NCBI RefSeq assembly: GCF_030867095.1
Contig: NC_081831.1
Location: 68,772,716-68,836,715, forward strand
Direction: 5' to 3'
DNA from: Alligator mississippiensis
Lineage: Eukaryota; Chordata; Crocodylia; Alligatoridae
DNA: 64,000 bases
Shown here one piece after another: positions 11,509 through 25,400 of this stretch. The notes beneath the pieces were generated by a model. It was not told the origin of the DNA and did not search any database. It saw nothing but the letters and a program-made list of their open reading frames with translations. A program made the translations under genes and the position numbers. Numbering within the stretch: the stretch's first letter is position 1; each line of letters begins with the position of its first letter.

Positions 11509-12102
11509 TCAGTACTTGAAGAGCTTCGCCTTTTTCCCTGCATCAACCACCAACTGTCCTGATTTGTCCTGCAGGGGCCCTGTGTTACTCTGCACTTTCC
11601 TTTTGCCTGCTATGTATCTGTAGAAGGACTTTTTATTGTCCTTAATTGTTGAAGCCGGCCTAAGCTCCAGTCCAGCCTTGGCCTGCCTAACTGATTCCCT
11701 GCAATAGCGTGCCAGGGAGGTGTATGCCTCCTTGGTGGCTGCCCCCTGCTTCCACTGCCTATAAATCTCTTTCTTTGCCCCCAGTCTTTCCTGCAGTTCC
11801 CTGTTCAGGCAAGGGGACTTTTTTATCCTCTTAGCCCCTTTCCTCCCTAAGGAGATAGACTCCTGTTGTGCCCCAAGGATCACTCCCTTGAGAAACCTCC
11901 AACCCTCCTGGACCCCCATTTGCTTGATGCTCTTGAGTTTGGCCACCTCACTAACTAGCCTTCTAAGTTTACTAAAGTTGGCCCTTCTGAAGTCTACAAC
12001 TTTAGCCTCACTGGATATTTTTCTCACCCTTCGCTGGATAGTGAACTCTACCAAGTGATAGTCACTATCTCTCAGGTTACTGTGTACTTGCAGGTTCCCC
12101 AC
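11509..12102 (-). pseudogene. CR1 endonuclease end and EN-RT linker (broken)
   Basis: Open frame of 197 codons beginning in GNLQV...DSDYHLVEFTI (end of the apurinic-type endonuclease), followed by a basic linker (KSPCLNRELQERLGAKKEIY, YIAGKRK). It loses frame near 11.52 kb; the following block, with EHLEGLDVCKPASLDNLHP, is in another frame at 11334-11546. The ATG at 12102 is internal to the element, not a true start. Confidence 0.85.
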
Positions 12103-12900
12103 GAGTTCATCCCCTGTTGCAAGGCGCTACCCATGGTGAGACTGGAGTTAATCACCATTCAAGCTGTGTGCGTCAGAGACTGCCCCATGCCAGTCCAAGC
12201 CCGGGACCATCAGACCCAGGAATAAACCGGACACCTGTTTTTAAACTAAGAGACGGCCCATGGGTTGAAATCCTAGTCCAGCCAAATGCTTTTGAACTGG
12301 GTATGACCCCATGTAAAGGGATTCTGCCTGTACTCTCCATCTTATTTTGGCAGAGCCTATTGGATTTTCAGGATCTTGCACTATGTCCTGCACATTTTAG
12401 AAGAAGGAATCCCCTAAGATGTAGGAATTTCAACTGTAGCAATGAGTCACACTCTGGATTTCAGTCCTGGCTTGTCTGATTGCACCAGGAAGTCATGAAA
12501 TGATGCCTGTCATGGTGGGCATTGAGATGTTGTAAATTCAGTGTTCACAATGTTCTGCTTAGGGCACCTTAGGAAAGGTGGTAAGATTCCCTTCAGAAAA
12601 AAAAATTGCCTTTTGTCTTTACCTTGTTCCCTTTCCCAATTCTTGTTTCACACATTGGTTTAAAAGAGGAATAAAAAAAAGCTGCTGCTATTTTTTTGTC
12701 TCCTGCTGTGATTAAGGGAAATACTGGGCTAGTAAAAGAACAATCGTGCATTGTCAAAGTAATGGAAGAAATGACCTAATAGATCTTTTTTATAAGTCTA
12801 ATTTCTGTGGGCCAAATGTTCTGAGTAACTGCTGTGCAACACCACTGGCTTCACTGGGGTTGTGTGGGTGTAAAAAGCCTCATCAATCTGCTACATGTTG

Positions 12901-13150
12901 TAGGGCAGGGGCAGCCAACCTATGGCACAGGTGCCACAAGTGGCGCACAGCAGATTGGTGAAGGGAGAGGCAGCACAGTGGCAGAGAGCAGGAAACAGAG
13001 CATCAGATCAGACAGGGAGCACGGCAGAAAGCAGAGCAGCAGCTTGGTTAGGGAGCAGGAAGCTGAACAGCAGCTTGAATAAGGGAAAAAGATTGGAGTG
13101 GCAGGGTGGGTGCAGGGCTAATTTGTGGCATGCCTGGCAAAAAGGATAAC
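12901..13150. mobile_element. Possible hAT-type MITE fragment
   Basis: Begins with GGGCAGGGGCAGCCAACCTATGG..., the style of non-autonomous hAT ends (CAGGGGT..GCCAACC..TGGCAC) common in amniotes, with a TGCCACAAGTGGC hairpin shortly inside. The rest is a purine-rich stretch with repeated GCAGAG/GCAGCAG words. The right end was not found. Confidence 0.4.
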
Positions 13151-15065
13151 CCCCACTATTTTAAGGAATCCTACTCTGGGGCTTCTCTGAGATAGGAGGA
13201 AGGTAGGAAAAAGCACAAATAAAACCTCATACTTCTGCAATGCTCCTTTTTTCTTCTTTTTATACGGGTTTCTCTTTGCAGAAACAAAAGTGAATTAAAA
13301 GACAAGCTACCCTCATTTACCTTTCTTTATTGTACGTTCAAAATGGACAGCCAGGTCCTGTCTGAGCTTCTCCCAAGAACATACACATCATGAGTCTTCC
13401 TTTGATAAACTGCTTTTAATGTTTCATGGAGTGATTCTTTTATAGAGGGTCACAGAGGCTGAAACCTTGTTTAAGCACAATGGAACCTGTCTGCTCTTGC
13501 CTGACTATGAAGATATGGCCGTTTCTTTAAAACTGTAACAAAGAGTCTGACAGGATGGGAGCTAGGGATGGTTCTAACCAAAAGGAAGAAAGAGAGTACT
13601 TTATTGTTTATGTCTATTCAGTCCTTTTCCTTTTGGCTGAGCCAACCAGGGAAAGACCAAGTGTTGGTGCCAAGAGTGATGGTGGCTTTTGTGATATGGA
13701 CACCTGTCCATTAAGAGTTGGCTTGTAATCAACAAGTCATTTCACACATGCTATCAAACAACCATCAATCAGCTGGTAATGATATTTGGCAGCTGGATTT
13801 AAACAAGCGGTCTAGAAATGATAGGTTCTTTAACTCACTAGCAATTCCCCTGATCCATCCAGTCCTTCTGTCTTTGTACCAGCTCATTATCTGACTAAAA
13901 ATACTGCAGGTTGAGTGGAAGTCTAGAAGTGAGTCAAGGCCTTTTCCTCAGAGGGATCACTGGATAGCTCTAATTCAGTAGTCCAGTGTTTGGGATTTGG
14001 ATCATTTCCCATGGGTCAGCTGGCTTTTGATTTTAAAAGACTCTCTTAGAAGCTCCCTTCTCTATAGCCATATAAATGGCATCTCTTTCAGGAAGAGAAG
14101 GGAAACAGCACTGAAGGTAATATCTTGCTCCTACTTCAGTGGCAGGCAACAGCAAAACTCCAGGTGACTTCCGTGTAAAGTGAAATTGATCCCCAAGAGC
14201 AATGAGATATGCCTTTTTCTGCCATTAAAGAGACTCGGTAGTTAGACTATAACCCGTTGCTGGAAATTGTATGATATGGAAAAAGTGCAGGTAAAGATAA
14301 AAAATCATTGCAGCTTCTGAGTTTGATCTGTGTGTAGCCCTTCCCTGAAAGCAAATACTTATTTCTGTCCTCTCTGCAGCTCCAGCATGTCCATCTGCAT
14401 GTATGTTGTGACATACTGGTTATTAGCTGGCACTAACATTTCCCAAGGTGGCATTTTTCTTAGTTAGGATGACTAAATCTCACTGTCACAACAGGAATCA
14501 TTATATGTTTTGCAAGCATGCCCTGGGGCTCCAGTTAGTACTCAGGACACTATTGTACTAGACTGTACAAATGCCAAGGAAAAGAAAGCCCCTATTCTTG
14601 AGTTCATCTTTTCAATTAGTGTCACCACATTAACTTTATTTTAAAATCAATTATCTACCTATTTGTGAAATAATGCATATGGTAGAAAAAAGTATGGCAA
14701 TGCAGAAGAGAGGTGAGCAGTCCAATGAATCTTTGCAAGTGTGAGTAGAAATGTTATGACTCTCCCACCAGGCAAAAAAATGCCACTCTCCCCACTGGTG
14801 AAGGATTCATACAACCCTGCGGGCATAAATGCATTAAAAATGGTCACTGCTGTTAGAATGACAAATACTTCCTGTAACTGGAGCAATCTTTTTTACTCCT
14901 CCTGGCAAGTGGCAATCTTAAGCTGCTTTAGTTTTGCCTTGAGGCTGGTGATGGTGATGTAAAAAAAAAAACTTGAATCACTAAGGCCCCAGGAAACATC
15001 AATACAGCAAGATCCTGAGGAGGTGCTAGAGAGATTAAACAAACATGCTAAATATTTCTAAATCT

Positions 15066-15260
15066 CTCAGGGCCTGTCTATACAGAGAAGCTATTGCAAA
15101 CTAAACTGGGGTGCGATCTTGAAGCACAACATCTATTTGGCACCAGCCTCCACGTGAACACTCTCATTCCATATGGTGTGCCCTTTTTGCAGTTTAGTTT
15201 AGTCTGCTTCTAAAGTGCATTTAAGGAGACACTGCTAGCATGAAATACATGTTCACATGA
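15066..15260. repeat. Weak inverted repeat, possible decayed MITE
   Basis: GCAAACTAAACTGGGGTGCG near the left is partly complementary to a GCAGTTTAGTTTAG block about 90 bases on, with GGCCTGTCTATACAG at the outer edge, as in several transposon-like elements of this window. Boundaries are guesses. Confidence 0.3.
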
Positions 15261-16691
15261 AGAGCTATCACCTAATATTCATTGCTCAATATTATTCCCC
15301 TGTGTGGCAAAATAATGCCTGTGGGATGCATCTTATTTGGTATGCCAGTGTAAATCCAATTCTGGATACAGTGTTATGCTAGAGCATTAAATAAAAAGAC
15401 TCATTTGACTACAATACTTTCTATTTTCTGTTATCAAATTGTAACTTTATGCTTATGTACTTATTTATTTTTTGCAACAGACCATGGTTTGCTTGGTTTT
15501 TTTTTAAGGATACAATGTTTTAATGATACATGCCCAGGAAGTGATTATTAGAATACATACATGTTTAACAAAGGAAAGGGTGGTAAGCCTTTAAAAATGC
15601 TTTGAAGGAAACTAGTATATATTTATATCTGAACCTGTTTGGGGTGTTGCATTCTGTGATGAAGAGCTTTTCCAATTTGCTACAGATGAGGACCATTGGA
15701 GCCTCTGGTCACAAAAAAGAAATCAGTTAAGCTCTCATGAGCAAGTAAAAGTGGTGAAGTAGGAAGAGAGCAATGACACTAGCAGTTCGTTTATAAATCA
15801 TTCTTCCCAATATTCACATTTACAACTATGACACAATACTAGTAGTTTTGCTAGTAACCAGAGATACCCAAGTCAATGAAATTCTATACTGGTAGGACCA
15901 CATAAAAATGGTAAGATAGCCATGGTAAGAGTGGAGTGACAAGCACATTTATCACAATTACGACCTATTCAAAGAGGTCTGTGCCACTATGAAAGATGCA
16001 TATTTATTTAAATAAGCATACATGCTGTTGCTCAGAAATCTCTGAGAGGTATGAAGTGTGTATCAGTGAAATGGTATTTTACCCTTCTCAGATCTCAGTA
16101 GCACCAACAAGCATGACAAGTCTCAAGGTTGTACAGAGGCTTAAATAATATATCAGTAAGACTGACATTCCTCTTTCATCTCCCTTTTGCAACACTGCAG
16201 AGGTTTGTATAGTACTACAGGAATCATCCGGGTGCATACAGGAATGACATTCCAGCTAGTTGGCGAGTCCCATTTGTACTGGTACAGGACATAGCTTGTT
16301 TTCTGCCTGGGTAGTTTCAGCAAAGTGTAACTAGCAGAAGTGACAACAGATGTTACGCGAACTAGCTAGTAGCTGTGTTTGCATCATGTAGGTATTTCTT
16401 TATAATGTTACATGCCTCTCCATTGAATTGACTCTAATTTGAGTCTCACTTAACAGGTTTTTCCAGCTCCTAATTTCTGCCTCACACACACCCCTACCAG
16501 ATCGTGTTCACACTTACTTGTGTTTTGGATAGGGCAAAGCAGTCGTTGCTCTGTTTAATTTACTTTTTGGTGTCCTGAACATGATGTCTAACTGCTGTGT
16601 TTACAGGCTCTTGGAGAAAGTAGGCAGGAAAGGAGGACCAGGAAATGGGAGGAGTGAAGCTGTAGGCATTGTTAGCAGCAGAAATAACGTC

Positions 16692-16729
16692 TGGGGTGAA
16701 TTGGGGGGGTTGTTGGGGGTGGGGGTGGG
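16692..16729 (+). other. G-quadruplex-prone G-run cluster
   Basis: Five runs of three or more G separated by short loops within 38 bases (GGGG, GGGGGGG, GGGGG, GGGGG, GGG). This fits the usual G4 pattern. Not near a recognised exon. Confidence 0.6.
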
Positions 16730-19377
16730 AGTGTTGCCATAATAAAATATCCACTCTACTGGATATTTAACTCTACTCTGTTGGTTAGTTATAAGCAATG
16801 AGCGTGCTTCTGTCTAGCTGCACCTAAATGTGGACCGGGGGCTGTTACTAAATACCGTGCCAGTACAAAGCCGAGCCCAAAATATTGTAGATCCCTCATG
16901 AGCTGTGGTATTGTTTTATATTTTGAATTCAGCAGTGACTTTAAAGAATCTACAACACAGTTATTCTAAAACAGTCAGCTTCTGATCTCAATGGTAAGTC
17001 AGCAATGACTCCAGTACAATCAAAGCAGTGTAGAGCTAATGTAAATGAGAGAGAGAGTCTAAGCCTGGAGGCTAGAGTTTCCACTACAGTAGGTGTAAGC
17101 TACTGCAACTCTACTGAAATGCAGTGCTAAGAGTGCAGAAATTATTTTGCCGATGCCTTATTATAGTCTCATGTTTGAGAAGCTTCTTGGTCCACATTTA
17201 CTCGGAATTCCTTCCTTCCCTTCTTCCTCTCAAGGAAGAAACGTCAAATAAGCGAACATTAAGAAATCATTGCCAAATTGTTGAATCTTTTAGCACATCA
17301 CAAAAACAGAAATAAGTGTTTTGGAACTGCTGTCCACTCTGCTTGGCCTTGTGAGTGCAACACTCCCAGTTATATTCATTAGCCAGCACTTAGAGATGTT
17401 TTCTGGGTACAGTTTTAGTCTGTTCAGCATAAAAAACACTAAGTATATTTGTACAGCTGATTCCAAATAGGAAGGACAGTCTCATGACTAGCACACAAAA
17501 CTGGAAGTCAGGAGATCTAAGTTGTGTTTCCAGCTGAAACTCAAACTTCCTTTGTGATCATGAGCAATTCGAATCATACCCTCAGGGTAACATTCATATG
17601 TAGAGGCAGGGAAAGCTAAGGATTTTGGACACATCCATTTCCCTGGAATTATTCTGTCAGGAGAAGGGATGAGATTTGCCCAAACAAAAAACCTAGATGG
17701 GTCATAGATTCCCCTACAGCCCCCGCAAGCACCCTTGATTCCACTGGCTCATTGATTGTGCATTAACAACAAAGTAAAATAAAAGATATTCTTCCTGAGA
17801 GAGGGGAAGACTGAGACAAGTAGCCAGATTCTGTTTTTCATTACAACTGTGTAAGATTAAATAAGTCCAGTTCTCTCCATACTCTTTGATAGCAAGAGTT
17901 CATTTAAATTCACTGAGTTGTGAGCACAAACCTGGCAATAGGCAGGTAGAGACAGAGTGAGAAACACATTAAAGGAAAGTGACTTAAAAATACAGAAAAA
18001 GTTATTCAGACAGCATAGGTGTGCATGCTTATTAGGGAAACAGGCAGTTTCCTGCTCTGATTAGACCTAGCACAGCAAGAGGTGACAAACAAAAAATGGT
18101 TAGAACAGTAAAGGCAATTCATGATCTTTAGCAGCAACTTCTGACTGCAATTTCCCCCTTATAGTTTAGGATATTAAAATATGGCACAATGTCTGGAGTG
18201 AGGATCAGATAGAAGCTAGCATTGGATGGCTGCCTTTATTGTTCACTTGTTATTTTAGCTGGCAAAAGATCCCCCGTTATGACAAGAGAGACAGATGATA
18301 AACAGAAGGTCTCACCGGTTCATCTTAACCAGCTGTAATGCAGGGAAACTGTCTGAGAAGAAGGAATCCAGAACGAAGCATTCAAATGGCTATGGGAGCA
18401 GATTTTTGTGAAGTTTAAGGAGAATCTTGCTCCAGAAAATAATGCCAAAGCATTCAAATAAAAAACTTGACATTAGTCCCTCACCCTCTTTACGGCTGAA
18501 AAAATCTTCAGAGGAAAAATAGCTGTTGCTGAATTAATAGTCTTTATTTATATAAGATTTCAATAGTCTGGTAGTGATCCAGAGTTCTGACAATTAAATT
18601 AATCTCAGTTCAAAGAGCAAATGCGAGGTCCTATTAACTACCAGTAAACCTATATTGAGCTTTTATTCACCTTAACTTGAAGCCCAGTGTTTCAAATGAA
18701 ATGATCCTGAATTCAGATAACTTTTGTTTCAGGGCTTGGAACTGATGAAGTTTCCCTAAACCTGGTGTCTTTAGCTGGTGTGTTTTAAGGTCTGGAATAT
18801 CTCAGATGTCCCTGCATTCCCAGACACAATAATATGTGCTTAGTTTATTGAGGGCTTAATTTTCTCATCTTGTACCATTTGAAGACAAACTATGCTTCTC
18901 TCACTTATTTAGGCAAAGCCCTCATTGCCAAAAAATGGGAGTTTTGCTTCAGCAAGGATTTCAGGCAATGGCCCATCTTTCGGAAGCTGGTACCCTTCAG
19001 TACCATGAGATTTGATTAGTCCTGCCTGGGGAATTCTTGTTCGAGTTTGAACTTTTAAATTGCTGACTTTGCAGAGTCAATGAAGAAAATGAAGAAGGAA
19101 GAAAAGGAAAAACATATACCATGCTTGCAAATGTGCTCAGGGACAGGAAGTCAGCCTCTCTCTGAATCCCTGACTTTGAAAACTGTCTTGTGTTCATGCT
19201 TCAAATTGATCTGATTTCCTGAGCCTCTTTCGATGACCTATTTGTCAAGATTTCTGTATTATTTTTGATATGCCTCCATAGAAGGAAATTTCCATTTGGT
19301 CAAACACATTTTTTGAATTTTAATGTACATTACCGTTACTTAGAATTCCTGAACCTTGCATTTCTTTGATTTTGAGT

Positions 19378-19612
19378 AGGAGCAATGACCTCAAGCTTCA
19401 GCAGGTTGGAGATTAGGCAGAGCTTTTTGACTATGAGGCTGGTCAAGCATTGGAACAGGCTACCTAGAGAAATTCCTTGCAAGTTTGCGAGAGCAGGCTA
19501 CAGAAGACACTTGGCTGGGATGGTTTAGTTAGGCTGCTATTGCCTTGAGCAGGGGGCTAGACTACATGACCTCGTGTGGTCCCTTCATACCATATTTTCC
19601 TATGATCCTCTG
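19378..19612 (+). mobile_element. CR1 3'-end fragment
   Basis: Runs from GGAGCAATGACCTCAAGC through AGGCTGGTCAAGCATTGGAA, a GGACTACATGACCT-like block and TGGTCCCTTC to CTATGATCCTCTGAG. This is the CR1 3' UTR, sense on the plus strand. Only the tail is present. Confidence 0.8.
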
Positions 19613-22186
19613 AGTTGTGTTCTGGAACTTCAAACCCAACCTCTATTTAAAAAAATGCTACAGTATACTTTAAATATTACAACAGATTAAAATAATAAGA
19701 ATGTATTATGGACTATTACTTTACAGACGTAATAATGAAGGATATCAAAAGATATGACTGCATACAGTATAAAAGAACACACATACAACAACGGCATGTT
19801 GATTAACTCTCTCAGGGCCATGTTTCAGAGGTTAAGAATATCTTAGGCAGTTTGGTATCTAACCCAAACAAAAAGTCTTTGTGAACTCTACCTACCCAGA
19901 ATGTTTCAGATCTTCTAGGTACAGTAGTTAAACAATCAGAAATCTTACCACTCCCTACATCACAGTGCTTTCCTTAATAGTATCGGCTCAGGCTAACAGC
20001 CTTAAATACTTGTTTAGAAAAAAAATGGTCAGTATGTATTTCCTTATTTCTCTTTTCACTGCCTTGTGCAACTGCCTTATAAAGGGTCACTCCCTGTCAG
20101 GCTACTGAAAGTTCTTATGCAAGGGAGTAATGTGCTGCAGCTGTGAGGCTAATTTAGTACTGATGGCCACAGTTACAGCAGAGTTGGAAGCCCTTTCCAC
20201 ACCAAATGGGTGAAAACTAGATTTCTTATTATAGTTCAAAGGGAAGACAGATTCTTTGTCTTCCTCGAGGGGACCTATGCCATTCCTGCCTTCTGTGGAC
20301 CAAACCATGTGGGTCTGCAAAGCTTTCATTTTTAGAGCTGAACAATCCAAGCTACCCCTCCGTAGATGGGTGAAAATGGTGGCGATGCAGCTGTGCCCTA
20401 GAGCAATCTACAGCAGCAGCCTTTGATACAGCTGCATGTGTGAAATCCTTACTTATTAAAGTAAGTGGGACTTGTGCCGCTGATGCCATCTTGGCTCGTT
20501 TGTTCAGGGAGGCTGCATCAAGGATGTTTCTTAAGGAGTTTCCCCCTGAATAGCCTAACCACTGTGGCCACATAATTTATTATTTTGGAGAAATAATAAA
20601 TCCAGTTATCCAAGTCACACAAAATGTTTCTGTCCCATAAATGCTCTTAATCAAGGCAGGATCTAGAGCTGCCTGTTGTTTAGAGGAAGAACCCATGTAT
20701 TCTAAGGAAGAGTGATTTAGTTCTGAGTCACTGATTGGCTGGTCACGATTGCCTCCATGACAACAGATAGAGGAAAAACCCACTGTAGGTTTGCCAAACA
20801 TCCATATAAAACTGCTAATAAAAATGAATCTTTTTTTAAAAGCAGCTAGGGGTGATCCCGGAAATTGCAGGCTGGCAAGTTTTGCTTCTGTATGAGATAA
20901 ATTGCCTGAAATAATAATTAGCTACAATTACAAGAAACGTAGAGGAATGTGATATCACAGGGACAAAGCAGTGTGGTTTCTGTAAAGGAAAATCTGGCTT
21001 CTCTGAAAGGACAGACTCTTTTAACATGTCAACAAATACCAAGGCTACAGGAGTACCAGTAGTTAGAGTTTATCCAGAGCATCGAAAAAGAAGTGGACAA
21101 ACCAGCAGATGCGGTAATTTTATAATTTTTCTGGTCTTAATCAGGAGAGAATTTCCTAATGTTGGTAAGGAAGAAAAGTAGCCCAGGAGTATGGAAAAAA
21201 GATAGCCTGATTAGATCCTGCTGTTTCCCCTGTGGGAAGGAAAATTTGCAGCACTTAATTCAAAGTATGGCTGAGTCACAGCTGAGTACAGAGAAGAATA
21301 CATGGAACATGATTGTGCATTATTTGCCTACTAAAACTCCTAGCAAAGTGGGAGCAAAATGAATGAGAGCTTCGGTATGCAAAGAATGCAGAATCAGACT
21401 TATGATAGTGCTTGTCTGATGAGCACTTATGCAAGACTGAAAGTATATTACAAATTTCCAGGCTGTTGAAACAATGGAGCAAACATGAGCAAATTGGAAA
21501 ATATGGGATATGTGCTTAAGGGCATGTTATATGTGAAGGAAGCAGTTTGGGGTGGATCTAGATTCAGTGAGCGAAGCCCTATTCTCAGTTGCACTTTAGG
21601 AAGCCTAGGGAGGCCAACAAAAATTAGTCAGCTAATAATGGTTAGGCTTAAGGGTAGGGAGGTAGCTGATATTCAGATATGGATCACACGTTACAAATAG
21701 ATGCATTTAACTGTGTCCTTCTGCTCTACACTCTATGTAAATCTTACCAGACTAGAGTCTCTCCAGGGCAATGACCCATGCCCTCTCACATGTGCCTAGC
21801 ACACTGTGGGCATGACAAGAATATGATAAAAATAGGGGTGGAGGTATATTCAGTAGTAGTAGGAAATTCACTGCAGACTTAACCCACTGTAAAAAAGGAG
21901 TAAAATTTGAACCATTTTCTGTGCTTTTTCTTGTTTAAAAGAAAACTCGCATGATTACTAAGTCAAAATGACCCCTTTTGTTCTTCTTTAAGTGTGTGCT
22001 TTCACCCCTGAAGCCAAGGACACACACACGCACATGCATGCGCACACACTCTTCCCTTTCAATGCTGCTTTGGAAGCGATTAAGGTTTTATTCCATACAC
22101 TTGTCTCAGATAAGAAAATAGTGAGTAATATAACAGAGGATGACTCCTTTTTGTTGACTTGAAACTGTGGGTGAGGCTGCTCCGAC
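19613..22186. other. Intergenic stretch without recognised genes
   Basis: AT-rich DNA with only short open frames and a CA-rich run near 22018-22050. Nothing else stood out. Confidence 0.5.
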
Positions 22187-22425
22187 ACGTTGTAATTACA
22201 GCGCATCGGAGTGGACTTGATGAATTGAGTCTGCTGGAGCATGGTAATTACCATGCTCCAGCAGACTCCAGCATCATGTGTATCATTGTCCCTGCTGAAA
22301 AATGGTGGCAGGGGAGCTGTAACTAAAGCTCATCAAACGAGCTTTAGTTAAAATGCCCCTGCCACCATTTTTCAGCGTGGGGATACTGATACACATGAAG
22401 CTGCGGAGCCACTCTAATTAAACTG
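22187..22425. mobile_element. Composite palindromic foldback element
   Basis: Two nested palindromes sit side by side. The first, 22227-22268, is a perfect 42-base palindrome centred on GGTAATTACC. The second, 22275-22397, has arms of nearly 60 bases (left CATGTGTATCA..., right ...TGATACACATG) sharing CTGAAAAATGGTGGCAGGGG with its complement and closed by a short loop after AAAGCTC. Outer flanks (TAATTACAGC...GGAGTGG and CCACTCTAATTA) are loosely complementary, suggesting one MITE of about 240 bases. No coding capacity. Confidence 0.8.
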
Positions 22426-25400
22426 CCCTCCCCCCGCCAACTCCCGGAGCACTATGCCCTATGTTTTACAGTGTTTTAATGCTAAACATGTAGATGTACA
22501 TCCCAGCAGTTGTATGTGTTTTACAAATAAACTGTTTTCTGACAGTTGTGTGACAGGCTGGTAACTAGGGACATGGAATTAGGCCTGTTTCTAATTCTGG
22601 CCTTTGTTTTTGCACCAAAAGCCTCACTGTAGCATTATTCTGGGATTGCTGAATATGCAATCTCATATGATGTGGACTGATTAGTGGAAAATACTTCAAA
22701 TGGCATAGTGTTCCCACCCTTTCCACCTCCTTTGATCACTTCTGGTCTCATTTGTCCTGGAGAAGTGGATTCATCAGTCACAAGCTTCCTCTTGAGCAGT
22801 CCTGTGTTCAGCCTGGTATACTCTTGGATCCTTAATACAGTGAGAAAATAGTAACCCATCAGCATAGGAAGGAAATGATTGAACATACATTTAATAGAAA
22901 AATCAGCACATTCATTAACCTCATCTTTAAAAGGTTACGGGTAAGCATATCATGAAATAGGAAAGTCACTGTCTTTTTCTGATTCTGCAGATACATGTGG
23001 ATTGAAACAGAAGCCACTTTCATCTCTCCTGGATCCAGTCCTTTACAGTTTTTTTACAATTCACTCATATAATTATTGAATACCTGGAAAAATGACAAAG
23101 TGAACAATCCTGAACTGAAATGGTGGATGGGTAATATATCCCATCTCCAGATTTCCATGAGACTACTATGAATCTAAGAAACATCAAAGATATTGGTGGA
23201 ACATAGAGGACTGCTTTCCTCACTTGGATTGTAGTAGCTGGTAAGCTAAACAGGGGAGACCTGAAAAAAGCAAAAAAGAACATGTATCCGAGTACTAAAG
23301 AACCAGACCGTATTGTTGGCAGTAAGAAGAGGGTATAATCTTATCTTGTGGTACCATAAGCCAGCCCTCCCTCCTCATTTCAAGTCTCCCTGCTGTTAAA
23401 TGGGAGCCCAGAAGATGCAACAGATTATGGGGTGGGGAGCAAGAGCCTCACCTCTGCAGAAGAGCATACATCAGCCATCCGTACCTTAAGATACCAGAAA
23501 GATGAAGCTGACAGGCTGCTCTTAAACACAGGGGGAGGGAAAGCTGCCCCCAACAAAAGATAAAAGGTTGCTGGGCACAGTTCATTTCTGGAGGGAAGGA
23601 TATTTTCTAGCTCAATTCCTTGAATTTTAGGAACTGGAGCTCCAAAACAAAAGCAAAGTGTAAGGGACTCACATTCTCATATATCCACAATGAATAGATC
23701 TCTGTCAACCTCCCTGGGCTTGGCACAACTCTGTCAGAGGAAAAGGAAAGATGGGGGCTGGAAAAGTAAATCAGACCGAAGAAATATTTTAAAGAAAAAT
23801 GTGGATAAGAGAGGCAAAATGAGGAAATACTGCCATTGTCTCAGAGCAGCCACCAACAGACACATGCCAACTGTGTGACACTGATCTCAGCCGTTCCACC
23901 TTAAAAGCTTCTGGTGGGAACTGTCTGATGTGACACAGACAAGTCTCCGAAAAAGGTCCGCAAATTAAGGGATGATCCAAAGCACGGTGCTCTGCACTGT
24001 ATCTGGGCAAAGTGAGATATCACTCCCTGGGTTATCTGTCCAGGACAAAGTATCCTAGAAACACTCTGATAAACTGGGAAGAGATAGGGTTGCAATAACT
24101 GTGACCTGAGTTTCCAGATATTCAAACACATGGGGCTTCCTCTTGCTTTTTTTTTTAACAGACATATTCAAATTGGTGTATTTAATTTCCCTGCTCAAAC
24201 TAGAATGCCAAGAGCTGGATGATCTCACCTACCTCAGTATTTGGGACACTGATGTCTGAAAAGGCTTCTTTTTTGGGGGGTCAAACTGAAACTGGCAGCT
24301 GAAATGAGTGGAGAATCACATATGCCACCAGCATGATTGTAAGAACGTCCAGTGTCATTTAGGGTTCTGGCTAAGAAACAGTCACTGGATTAATCAGAGC
24401 GGGCATAGGGGTTGGCCACAATCCTCTGTAACTTTGATTTCATCTTCCAAGCCTCGAAAGAAGCTGCCACTACATAAAACATTTCAGAGAACTGTGCAGA
24501 GAACTGGCCAAACTAATGGCATTGTATTCATGAAGCTGAAAGTCAAGTGTTAGTCCATGGGCTTTGTTGTGAAGGCATGTTAAATCCAATGCTGAGGACA
24601 CTACATCCTACAAGATACTGAGCAGCCTGGTCCAGAAAGCACTGAGGCACATGCTTTCACACCAGCAAAAATAAAAGCACAAATTCAAACAAAAAAGTAT
24701 TGGGTAACAGTTGCCCAATGCTGTCACTCAGCACAAATCTCTGTGGTCTTCCCTGTGTCAGCAGTGGTCTTGGAGGAGAACCCATCAACTTGTAAACCAC
24801 ATTTCCATAGGAAACTTTCACTTTATTTTTGCTACAACTTAACACAAATCTGAAAGAGAGGGGTTTTTTTTTCTGGGGAAGGAGACTTTCTCTGTGTTAA
24901 CCACCTTTGTTTATGTTGTTAGCACACAAAGCACTTGGTGTGCTGCGCACGCTCACCACAATGCTGCAAGCAGCACTGAACTGAAGACGGGCAGACTCCA
25001 CACACAAATGCCAGGCCTGGGCTCACACCTGCTTCTGATAGACAACTGAGTACCAAGATATGTCTTAAGTCTTTGGGCCAAAATGAGGGCATAATTAAGA
25101 TAGCATAAACCCTTAAAGCTTAGTCTACTACTATACTCTCAAAGCGGCACAATTCACAATCAGTTTCTATCTTTAGAGTTATTTATAGTCATTGACGAAC
25201 ATGCAAATGAGCATAAGGGAGGTGAAAAGGCTGTAACTTGCCAGACTAGGAGCTGAAAGGTGGTTGCGACACAAGGCTGATGGGGTTTTTACTCAGTTCA
25301 TTTTTTGGGGAATTGCTTTTCTCACAACGTTCCTCTTTCTGACTTGCATAGTCTCACCTCTGAACTTGGTCTTTGTACTCTCATGTTCTGTACATAGAGG

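Larger units (their letters stand above)
9845..12120 (-). mobile_element. CR1-family non-LTR retrotransposon, 5'-truncated and frame-broken
   Basis: About 2.3 kb of a CR1 LINE on the minus strand. From the 5' side (high coordinate) it holds the end of the endonuclease domain (DSDYHLVEF, degraded from the usual SDH motif), the linker region, and reverse transcriptase with KRANMVPIFKKG, NFRPVS, YLDFSKAF, GVPQGSVLGPVLFNIF, the catalytic box as FTDDTKL (usually FADD) and the C-terminal thumb with LVRPQLEYCVQFW. The 3' end near 9845-9900 has the typical CR1 tail. It cannot produce full ORF2: the 5' part is missing, and the frame changes near 11.52, 11.36 and 10.99 kb. Confidence 0.95.
12121..19377. 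other. Intergenic stretch without recognised genes
   Basis: AT-rich DNA between the CR1 copy and the next CR1 tail. I saw no exon-like block with a recognisable protein, and open frames are short. It holds a probable hAT-like MITE piece (12901-13150), a weak inverted repeat around 15066-15260 and a G-rich run at 16692-16729. Confidence 0.55.
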
